From contig CAXPJI010000006.1 in assembly GCA_964217345.1 (NCBI GenBank), forward strand, positions 14,075 through 78,074: a stretch of 64,000 nucleotides of DNA. The letters are read 5' to 3'. The notes under the pieces were generated by a model, which saw only the letters and a program-made list of their open reading frames with translations, was not told the origin of the DNA and ran no database searches. A program made the position numbers and the translations under genes. This DNA is from UBA3478 sp964217345. GTDB lineage: Bacteria > Bacteroidota > Bacteroidia > Flavobacteriales > Flavobacteriaceae. Below, piece by piece: positions 8,666-16,928 of the stretch. The first letter of the stretch is position 1. Every line of letters starts with the position of its first letter.

Positions 8666-9181
8666 CTACCCCAATTTTTTTTGATACCATAATTGCGTTT
8701 CAAAACCGCTAGGAGTAGCAATCCAATCGTACATCACTCCAGACTTTTGAAATCCAGCTTTCTCAAAAAGCCTGATACTATGACTATTCGATTCAGAAAT
8801 CACAGCGGCTAGTTGTCTACAATTTAACCAAGTTTTCGCATAGTCACACATAGTAACAACCGCATTTAATCCAATACCTTTATTGCGCTGCAAAGGGTCT
8901 ATAACTACCCCAATCATCGCATTCCCGTGCTTTGGATTAAAATCAAAAATATCCACGAGACCAACAGATTCTCCTGCTACTGTAACCACCAATCTTAATT
9001 GACCAATTTTAAATGGGTCCAGATGGGCCTGATCCAAATATTTTTTTAATCGATTCTTAGAAAGCGGTCTTTGATTTTCAGAATACTTCCAAATTTCAGG
9101 ATCATTCTCTAACCGAAATAGGAAATCCAGATCTTCTGGTTCTAATGCCCTTAATTCAACCGAAGGGTAAGTCTCTTTCAT
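8666..9181 (-). CDS. GNAT family N-acetyltransferase (RimJ/RimL-like)
   Basis: A 171-residue acetyltransferase of the RimJ/RimL or SpeG-like type, starting VELRALEPEDLDFLFRLENDPEIW. The acetyl-CoA loop is the segment DPLQRNKGIGLNAV and the C-terminal motif is NSHSIRLFEKAGFQKSG. Substrate cannot be deduced. Its ATG overlaps the last base of the dapF stop codon, and it ends 4 bp before mltG, so the three genes are likely co-transcribed. Confidence 0.87.
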   Translation of the reverse strand: MKETYPSVELRALEPEDLDFLFRLENDPEIWKYSENQRPLSKNRLKKYLDQAHLDPFKIGQLRLVVTVAGESVGLVDIFDFNPKHGNAMIGVVIDPLQRNKGIGLNAVVTMCDYAKTWLNCRQLAAVISESNSHSIRLFEKAGFQKSGVMYDWIATPSGFETQLWYQKKLG

Positions 9182-9963
9182 TACTTTAGCTCTATAAGCC
9201 CTGTAAACACATGAATTGCAGGGCCCGTTAAGTAAACATTTACAAAACCTGAATCCGAAGGTTCAAAACGCACCCACAGCATTCCACCTACCGCATTCAA
9301 CTCAATCTCTGTAGCAGCTATTTTCTGATCGAAATAAGCAGCAATTGCAGCAGCTGTGATTCCAGTTCCACAAGCATGAGTCTCCGCTTCTACCCCTCTT
9401 TCATAAGTTCTAATTGCAAGCTTATTTTCTCCGAGAAGTTCAACAAAATTAACATTACATCCGGCAGGGCTAAAAGCGTAGCGAAGTGCTCTACCCTCTC
9501 TTTCAACTTCAATTTTATCCACCTTCTGAACCCAAACAATCTGATGTGGAGACCCGGTGTCTAAAAACAAATTATCATTATCCAAACGTTCTACATGAGA
9601 AACATTTGACATATTAATTTCGATAAGACGATCTTTACGTTTCGCTCCTAGAGGAGTGCCATTGAAATCAAAAGTAATAGCATCTGAAAGACCTTTGTTA
9701 TCCATTCCGAATTGGACAATACAGCGTGCCCCATTACCACAAAAAGAAGACTCTGATCCATCAGAATTAAAATACGTCATTTTAAAATCTAACTCATTAT
9801 GGCGATCGTAAAACATAAGACCGTCTGCACCAACGCCATAGCGTCTCTCACAAATCTGATTAATCTGTTTGGCGTTAAGTTCAAAGGGCACTTCTGAACG
9901 ATCGATAATCACAAAATCATTCCCCGCTCCGTGATACTTATAAAATGGCACCTTTACATTCAT
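9181..9963 (-). CDS. dapF: Diaminopimelate epimerase DapF
   Basis: Converts LL- to meso-diaminopimelate for lysine synthesis and peptidoglycan cross-links. The 260-residue protein (ATG at 9963) has the start motif FYKYHGAGNDFVIID and the two catalytic cysteines, Cys75 in SSFCGNGARC and Cys198 in ETHACGTGITA. A TTG 18 bp upstream extends the frame but does not fit the family. It leads a minus-strand group with an acetyltransferase and mltG, linking it to cell-wall synthesis. Confidence 0.96.
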   Translation of the reverse strand: MNVKVPFYKYHGAGNDFVIIDRSEVPFELNAKQINQICERRYGVGADGLMFYDRHNELDFKMTYFNSDGSESSFCGNGARCIVQFGMDNKGLSDAITFDFNGTPLGAKRKDRLIEINMSNVSHVERLDNDNLFLDTGSPHQIVWVQKVDKIEVEREGRALRYAFSPAGCNVNFVELLGENKLAIRTYERGVEAETHACGTGITAAAIAAYFDQKIAATEIELNAVGGMLWVRFEPSDSGFVNVYLTGPAIHVFTGLIELK

Positions 9964-10071
9964 ACCTGCAATATACCTCAATTTTTATAGGAATTAGAAG
10001 CGTTAAATGAGCGTTAAAAGCCTATTTTAAAAAGAAAAATGATTTCATTTTTGTAAAAAAAATCAAATATT

Positions 10072-11451
10072 ATGAAAAAATGGATCTTCCCCTTGACGAT
10101 AGCCGTTTTTTCGGCGATCACAACTTCTTTTGTTCAACATTGGTTGACTGACAAAGAGAAACCATCAGTCGAAGCAATAACCTTTGCGAGTGCGACTACG
10201 CAGCCTGTTTCTCTTAGACTTCCAGAAACAAGTACCGATTTTACAATCGCTGCTGAGAAAACCATACATGCAGTAGTTCATGTAAAGAATGTTAGCAGTG
10301 CCAAAGGGCCTCAATCTTTAATGGACTTTTTCTATGGTTATGAAAGTTTTAGCACCCCTCAAATTGGAACAGGTTCTGGAGTAATTGTATCACCTGACGG
10401 ATATATCGTTACCAATAATCACGTTATCGAAGAAGCCTCAGAGCTTGAAGTCACTTTAAATAACAATGCCAGTTACACCGCTCAAATCATAGGAACCGAC
10501 CCAAACTCGGACTTGGCATTATTAAAAATTGAAGCTGAAGAAGAACTCCCCTATTTAGCCTTTGGAGATTCTGATCGCAGTGCGGTTGGCGAATGGGTAC
10601 TTGCTGTCGGAAACCCGTTTAATCTTACATCTACGGTTACTGCTGGTATTATTTCGGCCAAATCGCGATCGATTTCAACCGCTAACAACCTCTCGTTTAT
10701 TCAAACCGACGCCGCAGTTAATCCTGGTAATAGTGGTGGCGCACTAGTTAACACCAAAGGAGAGCTTATTGGTATTAATACAGCTATAAAGTCTCGTACC
10801 GGATCCTATGTCGGTTATTCATTTGCTATCCCTAGTAATACTGCAAAAAAGGTTATAGAAGATCTTTTAGAATTTGGAAAAGTTCAACGCGGAATACTTG
10901 GTATTTCGGCGCTAAGAGCAGAATCTATTGAAGCCATTAGAAGAGGTCTCGACGAAATTGAAGGAGTTTATATCTCTGAAGTAAATGTAGGTTCAGGGGC
11001 TGAAATAGCAGGATTAAAATCTGGCGACATCATTAAGCGTGTTGACGGCCTGCCGATTAAAAATTTCACAGCACTTACAGGTTACCTCTCTGCAAAAAGA
11101 CCGGGTGATCAAGTGGAGATCATATTCGAACGCGATGACAATCAGCTTTCTACTATAGTCACTTTAACCAAAAATGAAACTGCCGATCTCAATCGACTTG
11201 GCCTACGGGTTCAAAATTTAAACGAAACGTTACAGAAAAAATTTAATCGGAAAGAAGGAGTAATTGTAACCGCAGCTTCAGAGTACTATAAAAATTATAA
11301 TCTTGAGGGTAAAGTAGTTATTGCCATTGACGGTATCAAGGTTTCAACGATTGAAGATGCCATAGAAGCTAGTAACGAAAACAACACCTATCGACATGCT
11401 CTTACGGTAATCGACGAAGAAGGCAACAAAGAAACCCTAATCTTTAACTAA
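10072..11451 (+). CDS. htrA: HtrA/DegP-type periplasmic serine protease with PDZ domains
   Basis: Envelope quality-control protease that degrades misfolded proteins. An N-terminal signal or anchor segment spans about 4-22. The trypsin-like catalytic triad is His117 (TNNHVIE), Asp147 (NSDLALLKI) and Ser221 (NPGNSGGALV). A first PDZ domain lies at about 272-365 and a weaker second PDZ at about 375-455. Length is 459 residues. A CATTTTTG close to the -7 consensus lies upstream (10046-10053), one mismatch. trmD follows after 28 bp. Confidence 0.93.
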   Translation: MKKWIFPLTIAVFSAITTSFVQHWLTDKEKPSVEAITFASATTQPVSLRLPETSTDFTIAAEKTIHAVVHVKNVSSAKGPQSLMDFFYGYESFSTPQIGTGSGVIVSPDGYIVTNNHVIEEASELEVTLNNNASYTAQIIGTDPNSDLALLKIEAEEELPYLAFGDSDRSAVGEWVLAVGNPFNLTSTVTAGIISAKSRSISTANNLSFIQTDAAVNPGNSGGALVNTKGELIGINTAIKSRTGSYVGYSFAIPSNTAKKVIEDLLEFGKVQRGILGISALRAESIEAIRRGLDEIEGVYISEVNVGSGAEIAGLKSGDIIKRVDGLPIKNFTALTGYLSAKRPGDQVEIIFERDDNQLSTIVTLTKNETADLNRLGLRVQNLNETLQKKFNRKEGVIVTAASEYYKNYNLEGKVVIAIDGIKVSTIEDAIEASNENNTYRHALTVIDEEGNKETLIFN

Positions 11452-11479
11452 TTTTGACGTTTAACTTGATCGTTCGATT

Positions 11480-12154
11480 TTGAGAATAGATATCATAACT
11501 GCCGTTCCAGACTTATTAGATAGTCTTTTAGGACATTCAATTGTCAAAAGAGCTGTTGAGAAAAATTTATTTGAGCTACAAATACATTCCCTTCGAGAAG
11601 AAGGTTTGGGAAAGTATCGACAGATTGACGACTATCCTTATGGAGGAGCGGCAGGAATGGTCTTAATGGCAGAACCCTTAGATCGAATGTTAACCAAATT
11701 ATCGGAGCAGCGAACCTACGATGCGATTATTTATCTAACACCTGATGGAGAGTTATGGACGCAAAACGCGGCCAACCAATTATCACTTAAAGGCAATATC
11801 ATTATGATATGCGGTCATTACAAAGGTATTGATCAGCGCATCAGAGATCTTTGGGTAACTCATGAGATTTCTATCGGTGACTTTGTTTTATCAGGCGGAG
11901 AAATAGCAGCCGCGGTATTAACAGACAGTGTCGTTCGATTATTACCTGGAGTTTTAGGGGATATGGAATCTGCCTTAAGTGATTCTTTTCAAGATTCTCT
12001 ACTGGCCCCACCGGTGTATACCCGACCAGCAGAATTCAAAGGTTTAAAGGTGCCAGAGGTACTAATGAGCGGAAATTTTAAAGCTATTGAAACCTGGAAT
12101 GAAGAGGAGGCAATTAAAAGAACGAAAGAGCGCAGACCAGACTTATTAAAATAA
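11480..12154 (+). CDS. trmD: tRNA (guanine-37-N1)-methyltransferase TrmD
   Basis: SPOUT enzyme that makes m1G37 in tRNAs, preventing +1 frameshifts. The 224-residue protein begins MRIDIITAVPDLLDS from a TTG at 11480, the only start that fits the family N-terminus. Conserved segments are YGGAAGMVLM, ICGHYKGIDQRI and ISIGDFVLSGGE, which form the trefoil knot. It precedes rplS, a very common gene order, although a strong separate promoter lies between them. Confidence 0.95.
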   Translation: MRIDIITAVPDLLDSLLGHSIVKRAVEKNLFELQIHSLREEGLGKYRQIDDYPYGGAAGMVLMAEPLDRMLTKLSEQRTYDAIIYLTPDGELWTQNAANQLSLKGNIIMICGHYKGIDQRIRDLWVTHEISIGDFVLSGGEIAAAVLTDSVVRLLPGVLGDMESALSDSFQDSLLAPPVYTRPAEFKGLKVPEVLMSGNFKAIETWNEEEAIKRTKERRPDLLK

Positions 12155-12176
12155 GTAATTTTTTAAGTCAAGGTGA

Positions 12177-12206
12177 TTGCTATTTTTAAATAAAATACTA
12201 TTTTTG
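12177..12206 (+). promoter_or_regulatory. rplS promoter (TTG-N19-TATTTTTG)
   Basis: A TTG at 12177-12179, 19 bp spacing, then TATTTTTG at 12199-12206, matching the Bacteroidota -33/-7 pattern, and continuing as GCACCC. The start codon is 23 bp beyond. The same TATTTTTGCAC core appears before rpsF and rpmE2. Confidence 0.75.
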
Positions 12207-12229
12207 CACCCAGTTTTAAAGCATTCCAA

Positions 12230-12580
12230 ATGGAAAATTTAGTTCAATACGTAGAAAACTCCGCAGTGGCGCAGAAGGAATTCCCAAAGTTCGGAGCCGG
12301 TGATACGATTACTGTATATTACGAAATTAAAGAAGGAGAGAAAACGCGTACTCAGTTCTTCAAAGGGGTAGTTATTCAAATTAAAGGTTCTGGTTCTACT
12401 GAAACCTTCACTATCCGTAAGATGTCAGGAACAGTAGGTGTTGAACGTATCTTCCCTATGAATATGCCAGCGCTTCAGAAAATTGAGGTGAATAAGAGAG
12501 GTAAAGTTAGACGTTCTCGTATCTTCTACTTCCGCAGCTTAACTGGTAAAAAAGCTAGAATCAAAGAAATAAGAAATTAA
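12230..12580 (+). CDS. rplS: 50S ribosomal protein L19
   Basis: Large-subunit protein at the interface with the 30S subunit. The 116-residue sequence contains the family block FGAGDTITVYYEIKEGEK, then QFFKGVVIQIKGSG and VERIFPMNMPALQKIEV, ending in a basic tail with RSRIFYFRSLTGKKARIKEI. It has its own promoter and is followed by a strong intrinsic terminator, so it can be expressed independently of trmD. Confidence 0.98.
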   Translation: MENLVQYVENSAVAQKEFPKFGAGDTITVYYEIKEGEKTRTQFFKGVVIQIKGSGSTETFTIRKMSGTVGVERIFPMNMPALQKIEVNKRGKVRRSRIFYFRSLTGKKARIKEIRN

Positions 12581-12601
12581 TTGATTTCTAATCATTTTGT
12601 T

Positions 12602-12634
12602 AAGCCGTGCAAAGTTCTTTTCACGGCTTTTTTT
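12602..12634 (+). terminator. Rho-independent terminator after rplS
   Basis: Perfect 8-bp stem AAGCCGTG (12602-12609) and CACGGCTT (12622-12629) with a 12-nt loop, followed by a run of T to 12634. It ends the rplS transcript just before the icd promoter. Confidence 0.88.
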
Positions 12635-12640
12635 GTGCCT

Positions 12641-12648
12641 TATATTTG
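12641..12648 (+). promoter_or_regulatory. icd promoter -7 element TATATTTG
   Basis: Exact TAnnTTTG match 31 bp before the icd start codon, directly after the rplS terminator. Its -33 region would lie inside the terminator hairpin (around 12618-12622) and is not clear. Confidence 0.55.
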
Positions 12649-12679
12649 CCACGCCAATATGGCTTAAAACCAATAATCA

Positions 12680-14899
12680 ATGAAAAAAATCTACTACACT
12701 CTTACCGATGAAGCACCCGCTTTAGCGACTTTTTCTTTTCTTCCGATGGTAAAGGCCATCACAAAGTCTACAGGTATAGAGTTTTTGGTGAAAGATATTT
12801 CTCTCTCTGCTAGAATTCTCGCAGCTTTCAATCATCGACTACCCGAAAGTCAACGCGTTGAAGATGCCTTAAGCACCCTTGGAGCTCTAGCTAAAGAATC
12901 AGATACTACGATTATTAAACTACCTAACATCAGCGCATCCATCCCTCAGCTTAAGGCTGCCATAAAGGAGCTTCAAGAAAAAGGGTTTAACCTTCCTGAT
13001 TATCCAGATACAGTGAACAGTGAAGATGAAAAGCAAATCAAAGCCTTATATGACAAGGTTAAAGGTAGTGCCGTTAACCCAGTTTTAAGAGAAGGTAACT
13101 CTGATCGTCGCGCCCCATTAGCGGTTAAAAACTACGCTAAAAAACATCCTCACTCAATGGGTGCATGGTCCTCAGAAAGCATGAGTCATGTGAGCACAAT
13201 GAGTAAAGGAGATTTTAAAAGCAATGAAAAGTCAATTACCAGCGAAAAGGCTACTGAGGTAACTATTGAGTTTGTTTATAGTAAAGGTACCTCTTCCCTA
13301 CTCAAAAAAGACATTGCCATTCAAGAAGGTGAAATCTTTGATACCACAAAGATGTCGGTATCTCAGCTAAGAGCATTTTTGAGAGATGAAATAAACGATG
13401 CTACCTCTAAAGGTCTTCTGCTTTCAGCTCACCTTAAGGCGACGATGATGAAGGTATCTGACCCCATTCTTTTCGGTCATATTATCGAAATATACTTCGA
13501 AGAAGTCTTTGAAAAATATCAAGAAATCTTTGCTCAGTATGGCATCAGTGCCAATGAAGGTCTTCAGAGCATCTTCAATAAACTTAACGAAATGGCCGAT
13601 GCTGATTTAGCCAAGGAGATCAAAGCGAGTTTCGATAAAGCAATGGAAAATAAGGCCGATCTCGCGATGGTTAATTCAGATAAAGGAATTACTAATCTTC
13701 ATGTGCCTAGTGATGTAATCATTGATGCTTCGATGCCTACTATGATTAGAAACTCAGGTCAAATGTGGGATAAAAGCGGCCAATCGAGAGATACTAAAGC
13801 CTTGATTCCAGATAGCTCTTATGCTGCCGTTTACCAATCAACGATTGATTACTGTAAAGAGAACGGAGCTTTTGATCCAAGAGAAATGGGTACTGTTCCG
13901 AATATCGGACTGATGGCCCAAAAGGCTGAAGAATACGGTTCTCATGATAAGACTTTTGAACTCTCTGAAGCCGGAGTAGTTAGAGTATTAGATAAAGATG
14001 GTACCGTTCTACAAGAACAATCTGTTGAAAAAGGTGACATCTTCAGGATGTGTCAGGTTAAGGATGCTCCGATAAGAAATTGGGTTTCTTTAGCAGTTGA
14101 ACGTGCACGTTTAAGCGATACACCTGCTGTTTTCTGGTTAGATAGTAGCCGTGCGCACGATAGAGAACTTATCAAAAAAGTAGAGGCTTATCTGGGTGAG
14201 GAAGATACAGTTGGATTAGATTTACGAATACTAAGTCCAAAAGAAGCTACACTATTCACACTAGATAGATTGAAAAATGGCCAAGACACTATTTCGGTAA
14301 CGGGTAATGTTCTTAGAGATTACTTAACAGATCTCTTCCCAATATTAGAGGTTGGAACATCGGCTAAGATGCTTTCAATCGTTCCACTTATGAATGGTGG
14401 AGGTTTATTTGAAACAGGTGCAGGTGGATCTGCCCCAAAACATGTGGAGCAATTTGTTGAAGAGGGACACCTTCGTTGGGATTCTTTAGGAGAGTTTCTT
14501 GCTCTTCAAGTCGCATTAGAATTTGTTGGACAACAAAATCAATCTAATGAGATTCAAGTTTACTCGGATGCTTTAGGTTTAGCTGTGGAAAAACTTCTAG
14601 ATGAAGATAAAGGTCCTAAGCGTAAAGTAGGTGAGCTCGATACAAGAGGAAGTCATTTCTACCTCGTTAAATTCTGGATTGAAGCATTAGCTCAATCGAG
14701 CTTAAACGACAAAATCAAATTCGAGAACCTCAATGCTGCTATTGATTCTTTGAGTGATCAAATTTTAAGTGAGATCAATACTACCCAAGGTCAGCCACAA
14801 GATTTAGGTGGATACTATATCCTTGATGCGAATAAAGCAACCAAGGCTATGTGCCCTAGTGAAACCTTAAATAGCCTTCTAGAGGAGCATTTGGCATAA
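12680..14899 (+). CDS. icd: Monomeric NADP-dependent isocitrate dehydrogenase
   Basis: Oxidatively decarboxylates isocitrate to 2-oxoglutarate in the TCA cycle, producing NADPH. At 739 residues it belongs to the large monomeric IDH class, unrelated in length to the dimeric enzyme of about 416 residues. Family blocks seen include IYYTLTDEAPALATFSFLP at the N-terminus, NSDRRAPLAVKNYAKKHPHSMG, TMIRNSGQMWDKSGQ and GGLFETGAGGSAPKHVEQF. It has its own promoter and is followed after one base by a small membrane protein gene. Confidence 0.96.
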   Translation: MKKIYYTLTDEAPALATFSFLPMVKAITKSTGIEFLVKDISLSARILAAFNHRLPESQRVEDALSTLGALAKESDTTIIKLPNISASIPQLKAAIKELQEKGFNLPDYPDTVNSEDEKQIKALYDKVKGSAVNPVLREGNSDRRAPLAVKNYAKKHPHSMGAWSSESMSHVSTMSKGDFKSNEKSITSEKATEVTIEFVYSKGTSSLLKKDIAIQEGEIFDTTKMSVSQLRAFLRDEINDATSKGLLLSAHLKATMMKVSDPILFGHIIEIYFEEVFEKYQEIFAQYGISANEGLQSIFNKLNEMADADLAKEIKASFDKAMENKADLAMVNSDKGITNLHVPSDVIIDASMPTMIRNSGQMWDKSGQSRDTKALIPDSSYAAVYQSTIDYCKENGAFDPREMGTVPNIGLMAQKAEEYGSHDKTFELSEAGVVRVLDKDGTVLQEQSVEKGDIFRMCQVKDAPIRNWVSLAVERARLSDTPAVFWLDSSRAHDRELIKKVEAYLGEEDTVGLDLRILSPKEATLFTLDRLKNGQDTISVTGNVLRDYLTDLFPILEVGTSAKMLSIVPLMNGGGLFETGAGGSAPKHVEQFVEEGHLRWDSLGEFLALQVALEFVGQQNQSNEIQVYSDALGLAVEKLLDEDKGPKRKVGELDTRGSHFYLVKFWIEALAQSSLNDKIKFENLNAAIDSLSDQILSEINTTQGQPQDLGGYYILDANKATKAMCPSETLNSLLEEHLA

Positions 14900-14900
14900 A

Positions 14901-15122
14901 ATGGACAAAGCTGTACTACAAAAAGGTCTAATGATTTGGCTAAGAGCATTGCTATTTATGGCCCTAGGACCGGTTGTGCTCAGTAGTGCATTTAAAAATC
15001 AGAGCCATTCCCTTTTTATACCTGTACTCGTTGTAGGAATAGTTTTAAGTTTTTTCGCTATTTATTTTGGCTTCAAAGCGATTAAAAAAATGATGGAGGG
15101 GCTATTTAGCGACAAACGCTAA
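14901..15122 (+). CDS. Small DUF6095-type two-helix membrane protein
   Basis: A 73-residue protein with two predicted membrane helices (about 13-32 and 38-60) joined by SSAFKNQSHSLFIPV, a pattern I associate with the flavobacterial DUF6095 family. Function unknown. It starts one base after the icd stop, so it is probably co-transcribed with icd. Its end overlaps the end of the convergent DUF4294-type gene by 4 bp. Confidence 0.75.
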   Translation: MDKAVLQKGLMIWLRALLFMALGPVVLSSAFKNQSHSLFIPVLVVGIVLSFFAIYFGFKAIKKMMEGLFSDKR

Positions 15123-15775
15123 TTAGCCTTCCATATCTCTTCCATCGATGCCAAATTTATTGGGTGTAGTGCTTCATGATAGGGTAAAGTACCGGCGGTA
15201 AAAGCCCTTTGAAGAATATCTTCAATCCAATAATCCTCAAGATTCTCATAGGGATTGTAGGCCTCTTTTAAATCCATTTGATAAGCGGATGCAGCGGTTT
15301 GGTACCAAAATGCGGTCCAACCATTTCTGAAGGTTTTTACCAAATCAAAAGCGCTATAACCCGTTTGTCTGTCTATTAAGCGGATAAGTACTTTACCATC
15401 ATTGCGAGAAAGTTTCTTGAGTGGTTCAGTGAGTTCACTCTCTAGATATTTCTTAACTCTTTTAGTGTAAGCCCTTTTCTGTCCCTTCCTCTTCAAGGTA
15501 CTCAAACGATCCTCAACCGTTTTTAGTCGATCCTCAGCAAGTACAGCGTATTTGAACACTTTAAGAACACGCATCCGTAATCGATAATATTGATTCCGCT
15601 GGGTGTTCGATTCAAATTGAAGGGGAGATAAAACATAGACTTCATCAAGAGAAATTGCACCGTAATATTCAGTCTCTTCTGACCCCGTTTCAGATTGAAT
15701 TACTTGTGAAAAGGATGCCGAGCAAATGGTGATAAATAATAGAAATAGCGAATAATTTCTTCTCGAAGCCGTCAT
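15119..15775 (-). CDS. DUF4294-type exported protein
   Basis: A 218-residue protein of unknown function, with a signal peptide (about 1-23, hydrophobic NYSLFLLFITICSASFS) and a charged helical body. The segment YYGAISLDEVYVLSP followed by a YYRLRMRVLKVF block and the repeated KR-rich region match the Bacteroidota DUF4294 family as I know it. The tail has EDYWIEDILQRAFTAG. It is transcribed alone, divergent from the M42 peptidase. Confidence 0.78.
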   Translation of the reverse strand: MTASRRNYSLFLLFITICSASFSQVIQSETGSEETEYYGAISLDEVYVLSPLQFESNTQRNQYYRLRMRVLKVFKYAVLAEDRLKTVEDRLSTLKRKGQKRAYTKRVKKYLESELTEPLKKLSRNDGKVLIRLIDRQTGYSAFDLVKTFRNGWTAFWYQTAASAYQMDLKEAYNPYENLEDYWIEDILQRAFTAGTLPYHEALHPINLASMEEIWKAN

Positions 15776-15794
15776 AGTATTTGTAAATTTAGAT

Positions 15795-15802
15795 CAAAAT
15801 TA
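15795..15802 (-). promoter_or_regulatory. -7 element TAATTTTG before the DUF4294 gene
   Basis: Minus-strand TAATTTTG matches TAnnTTTG exactly and ends 19 bp before the start codon at 15775. The -33 region would reach into the start of the divergent M42 gene; no convincing TTG is there. Confidence 0.45.
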
Positions 15803-15809
15803 TTCTTAG

Positions 15810-16898
15810 ATGAAAACAGATCATATACTTAACGATGAGGCACTAAAATTTTTAGAAGATTACTTAAATAATGCCTCTCCAACGGGATACGAAGCTCAAG
15901 GACAACAAATCTGGATGAATTATCTAAGGCCTTACGTAGACGAATTCATTACAGACACTTACGGTACTGCGGTAGGTGTAATCAACCCTAAGGCAGAGTA
16001 CAAAGTGGTTATTGAAGCTCATTCTGATGAGATTTCATGGTATGTTAATTATATCTCTGACAATGGCCTCATTTATGTAATTAGAAATGGAGGTAGTGAC
16101 CACCAAATTGCTCCCTCTAAATGGGTGAATATTCACACTAAAAAGGGCATTGTTGAAGGGGTTTTTGGATGGCCAGCCATTCACACTCGCAAACCAGGTA
16201 AAGAAGAAAACCCAAAACTTGAAAACATCTTTATTGATATCGGCGCTAAAGACAAGAAGGAAGTTGAAGAGATGGGTGTTCACGTTGGATGCGTGATTAC
16301 TTACCCTGACAGTTTCAAAGTACTCAACAAAAATCAATTTGTTTGTCGAGCTTTAGATAACCGTGCCGGTGGTTTTATGATTGCACAAGTGGCTCGTTTA
16401 CTCAAAGAGAATAACATTGAACTTCCGTTCGGTCTGTATATCACCAACTCTGTACAAGAGGAAATCGGTTTAAGAGGTGCAGAGATGATCACCCAACGAA
16501 TTAAACCCAATGCTGCGATCATTACCGACGTATGTCATGACACTACCACTCCAATGATCAGCAAAATTGAGCAGGGAGAAAGTAAAATTGGTGACGGTCC
16601 TGTAATATCTTATGCACCGGCAATTCATCATATCCTTAGAGAGCGAATTATTGAAGCGGCAGAAGAAAATAAGATCCCGTTCCAACGTCATGCCTCTTCA
16701 CGCTACACAGGTACTGACACCGATGCATTCGCTTACAGTAATGGCGGAGTAGCTTCAGCGTTAATTTCTTTACCGCTAAGATATATGCATACTACGGTTG
16801 AAACCGTTCATAAAGAAGACGTAGCAAATGTCATTCGACTAATCTACCACAGTGTACAGAAAATAAAAGCAGGAGAATCGTTCTCTTATTTTGACTAA
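15810..16898 (+). CDS. M42 family metallopeptidase (glutamyl aminopeptidase type)
   Basis: A 362-residue di-metal aminopeptidase of the tetrahedral M42 family, acting on peptides in the cytoplasm. Expected ligands are visible: His71 and Asp73 (EAHSDEI), bridging Asp183 (ALDNRAGG), catalytic Glu217 with Glu218 (SVQEEIGLRGAE), Asp240 (ITDVCHD) and His327 (RYMHTTVE). It stands alone between a divergent gene and a bidirectional terminator shared with hisS. Confidence 0.92.
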   Translation: MKTDHILNDEALKFLEDYLNNASPTGYEAQGQQIWMNYLRPYVDEFITDTYGTAVGVINPKAEYKVVIEAHSDEISWYVNYISDNGLIYVIRNGGSDHQIAPSKWVNIHTKKGIVEGVFGWPAIHTRKPGKEENPKLENIFIDIGAKDKKEVEEMGVHVGCVITYPDSFKVLNKNQFVCRALDNRAGGFMIAQVARLLKENNIELPFGLYITNSVQEEIGLRGAEMITQRIKPNAAIITDVCHDTTTPMISKIEQGESKIGDGPVISYAPAIHHILRERIIEAAEENKIPFQRHASSRYTGTDTDAFAYSNGGVASALISLPLRYMHTTVETVHKEDVANVIRLIYHSVQKIKAGESFSYFD

Positions 16899-16900
16899 CC

Positions 16901-16928
16901 AAAAAGGCCCTTAGTTAAGGGCCTTTTT
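16901..16928. terminator. Bidirectional terminator between M42 peptidase and hisS
   Basis: A perfect 13-bp palindromic stem, AAAAAGGCCCTTA at 16901-16913 and its reverse complement at 16916-16928, with A and T tracts so that it works in both directions. The hisS stop codon (16911-16913) lies inside the stem. Confidence 0.92.

Noticed and set aside
8662..8721. Longer N-terminus for MltG
   Set aside because: The extension runs into the upstream acetyltransferase and would place the membrane anchor internally; the ATG at 8661 fits the family.
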